Source: Diprion similis
Lineage: Eukaryota > Arthropoda > Insecta > Hymenoptera > Diprionidae
Reading direction: 5' to 3'
NCBI RefSeq assembly: GCF_021155765.1
Contig: NC_060106.1
Coordinates: 21,912,031 to 21,976,030, forward strand
DNA: 64,000 nt
In this document: positions 37,876 to 48,122 of the stretch, piece by piece
How positions within the stretch are numbered: the first letter of the stretch is position 1
Layout: each line of letters begins with the position of its first letter
Program-made: the position numbers and the translations under genes
The notes under the pieces: generated by a model
What the model was told of the DNA's origin: nothing
Databases searched by the model: none
The model's input: the letters and a program-made list of their open reading frames with translations, nothing else

Positions 37876-40800
37876 ATGGCAAGTGTTCCACTCAAAGCAG
37901 ACTTCCTTGGTACGTATGTTGAGACTATATCACCGCGTTAAACTTACATTGTTAATGGTGTAACATTTCTCTAAATATCAATAAACTAAACCACGCTTCG
38001 GTTATTCGTTTCGCTGAAAATCTTGACTATCTTGACTAATTACATGTCAGTATTGGGCAATGATTGATACACGTGTGGCTGCGACTAATCGTGGAATATA
38101 ATTCGACGAATTGGCGCCGATATTGCGGATACATCGGTAGGTAAACATATTCGTAAGATTCTCCAGATATTTTGGGGTCTGTGTGACACGTGCGTGTGGT
38201 AATCACATGCGTTATTTAACATATCATTACCGAAAGCCTGTCGACTATACATATTCAATCACGTCTCTCGAGAATGCTCACGGATTTCCCGCCAAATTTA
38301 ACAGAAACGAAATAAATTTTAGAGTCCAACTCGCTTGTGTTATTTTTTCGAACCTAACTCTGGTTTTCAATCATTTATATATATCGTATAATGCGTAAAA
38401 ATTATACAAACTGGGAAGCACGTACTTTCGAAAACAGAAATACCATTTTTCATAAACGTATGATTTCTATCTTATTACTGCAGTATTGTACAATATATCG
38501 CGATTGTTACAAAAGTAAATGTTTTTCAAACTGTATTTTTCTGAGACATCTTATTTGACCAATGCTTCTGTAAACACGGATCTTGCGGCTTGCGTAGTCA
38601 TTGTAAATAAAGTTATCTCCGCCATTTCATTTCAGAGTGGGTCATCGGGATCGATGTTTAAAGTTTAAGCTTTTGTTCTCGAGGGCTGTAAGCGGATTGA
38701 CGGACTTGAACACGGTGCGTCATTTGTAAAATAGTTTATAGGTATACCTGTGTGCTAGTCTGTATAACACAAGAAAGTAATCATCTAATGTCACTCGTGA
38801 TTGACATAGGCAAACCCACCCTTTCTTTGGTATAACGAAAGTGATCGATGCTTATGTACTTACGATTAGTGGGATTAAAGTCCATGCCGAACCTGGCAGC
38901 AGATTATTCGTATATATTGCCATATGCCGGCACTCTCTTCATGAACCGATTAGAAATTTTTTCCGAAGCAAACTTGAAATTTGAAAGATGTCACGGAAAA
39001 AAGACTTCGCAAGTCGCTAACTTCTTTTAGTCGTTTTAAGAGGGTGGGTGGGGTAGATGAAGCGAGATTAAATCAATCAAAGTAGCCACAAGAAACTGCC
39101 AACTGTAAAATTTTTCAAGTTTTCATGACTTCTGCTAGATCTTTCGAAAAATATATCATGTAGTGGTATTTCACCACCCTCTAAAAATTATGAGGATTGA
39201 ACTTTCACTAAAAGATGAAAAGTTAGTCTGAAACGAGATATTTCTCGGACTAGTACACCAATTTTCAGCTAAGGATATTAAAATCGTAGACATTAACATC
39301 AATTTTAAAAGTCGGGAACAATTTATTTGCATGAACGGTGAAAAGTGTAGTGGAAAACTAAGTCAACAAGTTATATACATAAACTAGACTCTAAACGCGT
39401 GCGTAGGAAGTCTTGAGCTGTCGTAACGTTGATTTTCGCATTGTTTTGAAAACCGCTAAGATTTACAACTTGATTACGACCAATTACCATAAAATTTTAA
39501 GATACTTGATATAGGGCGGGTGGTACTATATAGCTTGATGTACGATATAGGCTGGCGGCAATAAGAAAACTGAAATCGCATTACTTTGCCTGTAGATAAG
39601 ATACGCTCGGAATTAAACGGGATTATTTATAATTCACGATTACAGACGATGAAATTTCCCTGGAAAAATATGCACGTTTTAGGTCGTACAGAGGTACAAA
39701 TCATTATGGTATAGAGTAGTTGTGGTGAATCGAGATGGGGAGAATTTAAAGATGTCAGGAGCAAATATCCCTTCGTCCAAATCACCTACGTGGTCGTATT
39801 ACAACGTATAATTTTCCACTAGTGAAACGAGCTGGTATCTCACAATCAGTGACACGTTTGTTGCTAAATTAACTTCTGCAAAGTCTGTCGGTGATCGTTA
39901 TGGTATAGTTGATAAGTAGATTGAGATTACTTAGTTTTAACTTATCTGAAGAAGTGAAGTGTTTTATCGCGAGACATCGGAAGATTGTTTATGCATAGAA
40001 CTACACCACTTGTTACTGATTACACTGTTGATCAGAGATATTATAGACTTGCTGATTTACGGATTGATATAATGATACTACAGAGAAAAACTCGACAATT
40101 ATCTACTGTATTCACGATACACTAGTACACCCTTGCAATTCATATAACATTAGAAAATTCTCGAATCTCGGTGTATCCAACATCATTATAACATGTAATA
40201 TGTAGTTCAATCTTAAGGATTAGAATGAAAATCTCGACTGCGCATTACAATCGAGGCCTACCGATTGGGTTTGTAAAACATACATATTTGTCCTCCACAC
40301 TTCGCCATAGTAAACGCAAAGTAATCGCATTATAGTGATGCGGATGTGTATCTTTTAAATAATGTCTATCATTGTTATAGCTCGATCAGAGGAACTTCAC
40401 TTATTTCATGTGTTTCAAATGAAAGGCCATTATCTATTCTCATTCGGATAATTCAATCGATTTTATTCTTGGTTCAGAGTTTTAAGCACGCCTGAACGCT
40501 GGAAAATCATAATCGCCTTAATCAGTCAACTTGAACTCTACAACTTACCTTCAATCTTTCGCAGAGGAAGGTGTGCGACCCAGGGATTGGGAGCCCCGGC
40601 GACGATCCTTCAAGATCCCCTTCAGGTTGTTTCGTCTCTGTGTCCTGGGGACGTTTTTGCCCGCGTTACTGGTCACTGGTCCGATTTACTTGCGCTATCA
40701 CGTATATTCGGATCAGCTTTATCCCTTGGCTGCGTCTGACCAACGGTTAATCGATGGAAAAGTGTCGACAACTTGGTGCCAGGTTAGTTAAAAATAAATC

Positions 40801-42873
40801 CTGAAAAAAAAGAAACAGAAATTTAACATCTTTTAACTTAACGTCGGTGCGTGTCTACTTTTTTTCACAGACGCAGTTGGTGAAAGTAAATGGAACATTC
40901 AATGCTTACCTGCTGGACCAGCAGCCAGAGATCAAGGAGGAAACGGTACCCGTGGCGATGACGAGGCACCTGGTCCTCGAGGACGACATGAAGGAGTACT
41001 GGGGCTTTTATCTGCTCCGAGGCAGTAGCGTCACAGTCTCAACCTGTGTAAGGTAGTCTGATTTTCTTTCAAGATTACACAACAACCACATGAATATGGG
41101 GGGTTCACTAGTGACCGTACTTTGAGTTGTGATTTTGTGCTGTGACAGATGGCCAGGTGCTTCGTTGACGATTATTCGGGGTCACAAGCACCTTCACGAG
41201 TGCGCGTTCATTGGTGATGACAGTAGTGAGGAACTCGAAGAACTCTTTGAGATCGCCCAAGAACAGGGACTCCTAAATCTGACCCTGCCTGTAAGCTTTA
41301 TTCATTTTTTCTGTCATGGATAAAAGTCTTTCAAGTCGAGTATAATGTACACCGTGAAAGGTACTTGTAGAACCTCAAGCATGAGGGAGAACAATCCAAA
41401 AACATTAACCTTCTTTCACTCGTAGGATGGGCCCAGCAATGAACCTGAAAAGATGAAGAGGGCGCGAGCCGGGGTCAAGTTTCACGATGAAAGTAGAATC
41501 CCGGGCGTTAATCATACCTTACCTGCATCCAGTGGCGTGCAGCAATTGTCGAGCCACGAGCTGGACTCCAAGCAAATGCGGAATATCCTCACCCAACTCT
41601 TCGCGAAGACTCTATCAACGAAGAATAAGCAGAAGGAGACGCCACATCACCACTACGAAGGAACGTACAGAGAGGTCTCGAACATCGACCGACCACCGAC
41701 TGGGATTCCCGAGGACTATATGAATCTGTTCAATAGCGATGATGAACTCCTGGCGACTCAGAGCTACGCGGAGCAGACGCAGACGATGCCGGTTCCGCGG
41801 ATACCCACGACGGAAAGAGAGACCGACGAGGAGATCCCGAACACGACGACTGACACACGACTCGACTCGGGCGAAGTATTCAAGGACGTGCTTGCAAAGC
41901 TTAGATCTCTCGGACCCAGGGGCAAAACCGTGCTCAAGGATCTAATGGCGGAGATCGGACCGGAGAGAGACGCGACGTCTGAGGGGCTCCGGAGGATGGT
42001 TAACGACGCTATTGAGGACGATGGGAATGTCTTGAGTGCAGAGGAGCGTAGAAGAAGGAGAAGAAGAAGGGAAATCATACTTTCCTCCCCGCTCAATGCT
42101 GAACTTAACGAGGACGACGCGGAAGGAGATGCCGCCATCGAGGAGGTAGGTGACGTGAGAATTGCCTCCACCTTATTAACGGAAATTGATGTTGTGAATT
42201 AATTGATCGATTGAATAACGAAGGGGATGTTGAACCCGGACGGCATAGCCGAGGATCGTGGCACCGTGAACGAAACAACTATGAACGATAGAAGCAACAG
42301 CGAGTTCTGGAGTTCGTTCAGCAGCTCCGAGGAGCGTCTTCTGGAGTGCAATGGGCTGATTTTGAATCTTCCACTAACGCCTCACCGTCACTGTACCCCG
42401 AAGTTCGAGGGTGACCACGTCGCCGCTTCTTTGTCCAACACCGTGACTTACAGGTTTGGCACGAATGAAAATTTTTTCTAATTTTCCGGAGTCGTTTCAC
42501 TCACTGTCATTTAATGACGCAATGCATTGTACATTGGTATTTCAGGGTACCGACGAACGGTTACTACTTCTTTGTCTTCAATTCCGAGAATGAGATCCAG
42601 CCGAACTTTATAAGGATACGATTCGAGCTGCAGAAAACTTCGTACGACACGTCGAATCCGATGCAGTCCTGCAAGAACAGCACCGGCGCCTGTTCGCTGC
42701 CCTTGAGTTTCTTCAGCAGCCAGAAGGCGGTCCTGGAATTACCATTGACCGGAAATGACTCCCAGTGGAACGAGGAGTACGTAGTGGTGTCGACTTGCGA
42801 GCCGAGGACGGCTATCTACGTGATTTGCATAGTGTTAGTGCCTATCCTAGTTCTCGTATTCGCCTTTCATTGA
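37876..42873 (+). CDS. Two-pass membrane protein, APD1-4/DUF4792-DUF4793-like
   Basis: Exons 37876-37909, 40565-40782, 40871-41052, 41149-41290, 41426-42145, 42224-42453, 42546-42873 give 617 residues with every phase matching. The first exon (MASVPLKADFL, donor gtacgt) lies 2.65 kb upstream and was found by phase and a strong donor. Layout: basic cytoplasmic start (EPRRRSFK), membrane segment about 34-54 (LCVLGTFLPALLVTGPIYL), a large loop with WCQ, CVRWPGASL, HECAFIG and, after a long variable acidic stretch, VPTNGYYFFVFNSENE, and a final membrane segment (AIYVICIVLVPILVLVFAF) at the extreme C-terminus. The loop resembles what I recall of the N-terminal and middle domains of plant APD1-4 ubiquitin ligases, but there is no RING finger here, so ligase activity is not implied. 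A run of eight arginines near 400 lies in the loop. Function unknown. Confidence 0.82.
37910..40564 (+). other. Long first intron of the membrane protein gene
   Basis: A 2,655-base intron from GTACGT to a pyrimidine-rich acceptor ending tttcgcag. Apart from AT-rich sequence and short random open frames nothing was recognised. A first intron this large, when all the others are under 140 bases, often carries enhancers, but no site can be named. Confidence 0.6.
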
Positions 42874-45200
42874 ACGCCGAAGAGTCTAAGCTCTTGATGG
42901 GAAACTTCCGGCTGTGTCTTCTAGGCGAAAAGAATTTCTACTTCGGAAAATAGAGAACTCTCGATGGTTTAGCAGTGGAAGGTGATAGTGCAAGGCGTTT
43001 AGAATGAAGGTTCGGTAGTTCAACAAATGATCTCTATACTGCAGCCGAAGAAGAATGTCAATTAGCGGAAAAATTGTTTATATATTTGTGCATTCAGGGA
43101 CAGATATAATTAAATATTGTAATTTTATATATTATCGTACTGTGGTTCTGAGCCGCAGTTGAACCCGTGTACCCAATAAGTGATGCTGCGTTGTGATATT
43201 GATTAATAAGTACATATATATGTATATACTTACCGTTACTAATTTTTTACACGATATAATTAAACCAGGGTTAACTCTTTTGAAATTGGAGCGACTTCAT
43301 TCACCATCTACTTTCCACTCGACGCTTTTCAGCGTCTTAAAAACTAATCCTCCGTCGTGTCCTCGCGTTTAATCCCGTGGATTAATTTTTCATGCTCCCA
43401 TTCGCATCGGTGATAATACATTGACCCCGTGGCAAGGGCGGCGGGGGACGTGGGCGGAGTGAGTTTCTTATCAGCACCGAACACTCCCAGCTTACCCTCC
43501 TCCCAACCTTCCCGGACCGAGGGCTGTAGATTTTTCATCTCCGCTATTTTCCTTCTGCGGTCGATAACTTCGGCATGCTGAAAAATTCACCATCCACATG
43601 TGGTGAGGGACCGTTGAAAATAAGTCGCATATGTGCGGAAATTGTGCATTATGTATACAAAGATCAGTTATCCAGAATGTGGCGAACGACGAATTTAACA
43701 AACGACACAAAGTATTGTAGCAAGTATTTTCCCAAGAAAAGTGTTCCATTCGTTCATCCCATATCACGTAATAGATTTGCCAGAGAGAGAGAGAGAGAGA
43801 GAGAGACTAACCGGCGCATAGGTAACGAAATTAGCAGAAATTGGTCGAGAGAGTAGGGCGAGTAGCTATAAGGTGCGTGTTGCTAGGTGTCGCTGGCTGC
43901 CCGAGGGCGATAAGGGAAATTGATTTAACCCCCGATGCTACCCGGTATTATTGTAGGTGCCGCGTGGCGTGGTGGTGGTGGAGGTGGTGGTGGTTGACGT
44001 TCATGGGACACTGCGCGATTCTAGCTGGAGGCACGCCTCTCCTGCCTTTTGGCACACCCTCTCTAATCTCTGATCTCTATACCCACCCTCGTGCACAACA
44101 AATACGAGTGCAGCACGTAACACACGAGTGTGGGTGTCGCGAGGCAACACCTCTTCACCGTGCTAATTCAATCGCGGCGCCATTCTGAACTCCTCGATAA
44201 CATAGGGTCCTCTGTTATAATGGGCCCATAAGTTACTCGTAGTTCATACCGCCTAATTTCGACATTCATGATCAGTGGGGTTCCGAATTTAAAACTGCTG
44301 ACCAATTGATTCAATGCGTATCACTCAACCATTTCCGGAGGATATAGCTTCGTCTTGTAATGAAAATCCTAGTTCTCTACCAATTGAATTGAATATACTG
44401 ACTTGAGTGCCGTCATGGCAGTCCGTACTCAATACTCATTCAGTCCAATGGTGCGAAGTCCTTGGAAGTAGTATGAAAACGATTCAGTTCAATCATACAG
44501 AATTTTGACCGGGTACCTTCCACGTTCATCGGATATTCTTTTGGCCTAGGTCGAAATGCTTTTGACTAATCGTTGGATCATATAAGTATGAAAATTGATT
44601 CAACGGCACGTCCCAACTAAACCGCAGGGCGACCAGTGTAACAGACCTGTGGGAAACCGCTATACCAGCGCCCCTTTCTTGTCGCGTGCCCCTTAGACCG
44701 GTTTTCGCGTTACGTACATTCGTAGAGTTGGAAAAGTGGATATTAAAAGTGTAACGCTGAAGCTTATCGCTTTTCACGTTTTAGAGTTTCAACTAGACGA
44801 AATTGCGACGAAGTAGGCGAGGTATCATAATGGAAGTAATATTGCAGAAGTATTTCTGTATACCCTTTGTCGAAACCCGAAGGATCATAATGGTTACGGT
44901 ACGATTAAGGGCCAGGAATTGACGGGGTATTTTATTCGCCTCTTTATCCTGCGCCACAAATTCATGAGGATATTATTATACGTTTTTTAGGCACGTGTCA
45001 GAATCGAGGGGCGCCGAGCCTAGCATGCGGTGTAGACGGAATCGGGCGCGAATTACATCAAAGCTTTACGAAATTGAGGGTAATTTGTCCCTATCCATAG
45101 TCGTCGAACGATATAGATACGGTTTATCACCGACAATTTTCCGTTTCGAAGTCGTTACCACTGGTGGCTTTGGCCAGTAACACAACAATTGTCAGCTGAG
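42874..45200. other. Intergenic stretch with simple repeats
   Basis: Contains a 25-base AG run at 43782-43806 and a GGT-rich patch at about 43970-43995. Several short open frames show no protein signature. No RNA gene or mobile-element ends were recognised. Confidence 0.5.
43782..43806. repeat. (AG)n microsatellite
   Basis: Perfect dinucleotide run of 25 bases, followed about 165 bases downstream by a separate GGT-rich run. Such runs are usually length-variable between individuals. Confidence 0.95.
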
Positions 45201-45234
45201 CGTGTTGCAGAAAAATTCAATTCCGATAACACAA

Positions 45235-45450
45235 ATGAAGTCCCGTGTCATACAAGTCGGATATTGGCTCTTTCATATTGCAGGAATTTTCCCTGTTAGA
45301 TTGAAAAGCCCAAAAATGAGGTCACTCTCGTTTTCCCGCAACCGAAACGTTTCTTGGACTCCATGGACAGGCAGCAGACGCGCTATTCCAATTGGAATAG
45401 TCCAGACTCTCTTAATCTTAGCCAGATTTATTCAACGGACGATCAGGTGC
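45235..45450 (+). CDS. Candidate first exon of the receptor gene
   Basis: From ATG at 45235 the frame reads MKSRVIQVGYWLFHIAGIFP, which looks like the N-terminal arm and first hydrophobic segment of a gustatory receptor (aromatic-F-h-h-G-h-hP). Where the exon ends is unclear: possible donors at aaaatgag|gtcact and acgatcag|gtgcct give phase 2, which would fit an acceptor at about 45,880. If right, both fold-back elements lie in intron 1. Confidence 0.4.
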
Positions 45451-45491
45451 CTAATACGTACATACACAAAATAATTATAGCAAATCATATG

Positions 45492-45719
45492 TTTTTACGG
45501 CATGGGCATCGAAAGTCCACTTTTTGTGGCAGTTTCCGTTCCGTAAAGTGACGCTTTATACGGCAGCGAACAAAGTTGCGGAATAAAGTCTTTATTCCGG
45601 AGTTTTGATGCGCAGTTCGAAGTGCGCATCCCAAACTGCCGAATAAAGTAGCTTCATCGAACAGATCGCGACATAACCTCACTATTCGTTTTGCTTTTCA
45701 ATGCCCATACCGTAAAAAA
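45492..45719. mobile_element. Fold-back element 1 (MITE-like)
   Basis: The ends are inverted copies: tttttacggcatgggcat at the left and atgcccataccgtaaaaa at the right match over about 23 bases with two or three mismatches. Inside are further dyads: cggaataaagtctttattccg (45579-45599) and gatgcgca..tgcgcatc (45607-45630). No protein-coding capacity. Size and structure fit a non-autonomous MITE or fold-back element; no target-site duplication could be made out, so the class is open. Confidence 0.7.
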
Positions 45720-45724
45720 TATTG

Positions 45725-45864
45725 TATGTGGCATGCCCGTAAGCCGGTTTTTGGCTCGGATAATTTCAGTATTCGCTTCCGGCTCGCTTCCGGCTCGCCT
45801 TCAGCTCATCCTGAAATCTTTATCCGTGCCAAAAAAAACGGGCGGTTTACGGGCATGCCACATA
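45725..45864. mobile_element. Fold-back element 2 (MITE-like)
   Basis: Left end tatgtggcatgcccgtaagc and right end, read inverted, tatgtggcatgcccgtaaac match over 22 bases with one difference; similarity then continues patchily (ggtttttggctcggataattt against gttttttttggcacggataaa). Internal direct repeat of cgcttccggctc. About 140 bases, no coding capacity, only five bases from element 1. The single strand could fold into one long hairpin. Confidence 0.75.
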
Positions 45865-45892
45865 AATAGCTATTGTCGGTAGAAAGTGCTCA

Positions 45893-48087
45893 ATGACTAC
45901 GTTAACATGTAAAGCAGGTATTCACATGTCGATTGGCTGTTTCAGCCCGTATGATGGTGGATTCAATTTGGAACAAAACAGTCTCCACTACATAGCCAGC
46001 ATGGTTACCTTCGGGGGAACTGATGGTGTGCTGATCTGTCTGATCCAAACTGCGATTCTGTATCGGGGTGAGATAGAACAACTTTTGAACAGTCTTTCAT
46101 CGTTGTATTTCAACGTTTTGAGGCACACCGATTATCCGGAAGCGCAGAAGTTTGGTTACATCATTGCCTACGCCATACTGACCCTCGTTGTAGAGATTCT
46201 TGGTTCTCTATTGACCACTTCATGGAACTTCAGGTATGTTTCGCACCGCGTAGACTTGAAAATGGTAAGAAAAAAATCGATCCGCATTTATCATTACAAG
46301 TCTTTGAAAATTAAGATATAATTGTGAACATCGACGTTACAATTATCGTCAATTTCTGTTCGATGCCCGGCAGTTTCTTTGTTGACTTTTTCTGGGCATT
46401 ACCCTCCAAGTTCACTATTGCTTACGTTGAGATCGTGCTGGCCGTAGTTCTCATTCATCTCCAGGTAATATCAACGTTACGATGTAGTTTGTAATTTCAT
46501 TTCAACGTTCAATACCGTAGTTCTCTTATGCTTCATGTAATGGTACAAGATTACGGTGGCTGCATTAAACTGCGAAGTGAAGGGTCAGTTTTCCGGTATA
46601 AATGAGTGTGATTGGAAGTGCTGGAAGTCTGCTCCTGGACGGCAAGACCATCGACGGGTCGACGATACTTTCCAGCTGAACGTAAGGTTTCGTCTGGAAG
46701 AATTCCGTCTCGCCTACAGAAGCGTTACGAAAATAGTCGACCAAGTAAATTTGGTCTACGGATTCTCATGTTTGCTGATAGTCATCTTGTATCAGATGAC
46801 CTGCCTCTTCGCCTTGTTTGGTAGCATGACCCTGTTCTTCGTAGACCGGATTGATGAACCCTCGTCCAGCTATTGGTTGGCGATGAATCTCGTATTAGGA
46901 TGGAGCTGGTGTCTTGTTAGAATGGCCGTGGTTTTTCATAGCTTCGAAATTGTCGTCAGAGAGGTACGTAATTTTACATGAATTACAAAACAAAAACCCG
47001 CTTGGTTATCTGAGTTCAGCCCTCTCCCAGTTGTATGTCTCCTGTGTGACGGATTGGATTTTACTATTGTTCGTTTGCTTGGTCCTGGCTGGATGCGAGA
47101 TGAACTGCTTTTAATGTCTTTAATTTTTGGTGAGTGCCGATCGGATTTTGAGTTATGGTTGGAAGGCTGTTAACCCTTTGAGAGACTTCAAACAAAATAG
47201 AAAACGATATTTAGAACCTTGTAGATATATGAAATATAACAATAAATGTTATATCAATCCGTTTGTCCAGTACTTAGGGGCAGTACAGACATCGCGGATG
47301 TGACAATCAATGTTGCGATATATTTTTTTCTAATCGTATAATGGAATTGAGTTTCAACATTCAGGGAGGGATGAACACAATCCTTTCAATGGCTTTGTCA
47401 AGTATTGAAAACAATTCCGCTCGTTCGGAACAACGGACACCGCCGGCTGTGGAAAGATTATCAATGTATTCCTTATATACGCGTTAAGTTTATCTGATAA
47501 TTTTATAATGAGACAATAAAATAAAAAGTCACGCCACGCAGTGTAATCTTTCGTTCAACAATAACACCTTTCAGTAATAGCTTTGAAACTTTATAGACTA
47601 ATCAAAAACCGACAAGGATTGATGCACTCGAGGTATCATATATGGTAGATTGCTTCGAGTATGAAAATTATTGAAAACACTTAAAATTTTCATTACAGAT
47701 TGAAGTTACTAAATTTTACGTCGCATCAATAGACGCGTCAAAAATCGACTCAGAGTCAAAGATTGAGGTTGGTGATATAAGATTTAATGATATCTAAATA
47801 TTTTTGAGTGAGTTTCAGATGTTGACCACATGCAGGTTACTGCTAGTATTTTATTATTTAAGCTCCTGGAGTTCCTCGATGAAATAAACGGCAGCAGAAT
47901 TTCTTTCATGGCAAGCAATGTATTTTCCATGGATTATCCAAACCTCTACTCGGTAAGACGTTTTAGAGATTCACCGAAGTACTGAGCAATAATTAATGTG
48001 CAACATTTTTTTATGAAATGTGATTTTCAGATCCTGAACGCCACTGTACTCTACATGATTATCGTTATTCAGTATTTGTCTGCATGA
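45893..48087 (+). CDS. Gustatory-receptor-like seven-transmembrane protein
   Basis: Insect gustatory receptors are ligand-gated cation channels of taste neurons. Spliced exons 45893-46233, 46374-46464, 46550-46963, 47699-47767, 47836-47952, 48031-48087 keep one frame (phase 2, then 0 throughout) for about 362 residues. Hydrophobic segments: LHYIASMVTFGGTDGVLICL, AYAILTLVVEILGSLL, KFTIAYVEIVLAVVLIHL, LVYGFSCLLIVILYQMTCL, YWLAMNLVLGWSWCLVRMAV. The last two exons give FSMDYPNLYS and ILNATVLYMIIVIQY, the family's C-terminal signature (TY-hydrophobic-Q in most members; here LYMIIVIQ). The extreme N-terminus is not settled: a plausible first exon starts with ATG at 45235 (YWLFHIAGIFPVRL), but the splice joining it to 45893 could not be fixed. 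AATAAA at 48117-48122. No stop or frameshift in the named exons, so it is probably intact. Ligand unknown. Confidence 0.75.
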
Positions 48088-48116
48088 TCTTAAAAGAATA
48101 ACGTAGAATCCAAGAC

Positions 48117-48122
48117 AATAAA
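48117..48122 (+). terminator. Poly(A) signal of the receptor gene
   Basis: AATAAA lies 30 bases after the receptor stop codon, which supports the placement of the last exon and a very short 3' UTR. Confidence 0.65.

Noticed and set aside
46914-47114. Hydrophobic 66-codon frame in the receptor gene (WILLLFVCLVLAGC)
   Set aside because: Lies in the 735-base intron, has no fitting splice sites and would break the receptor frame.
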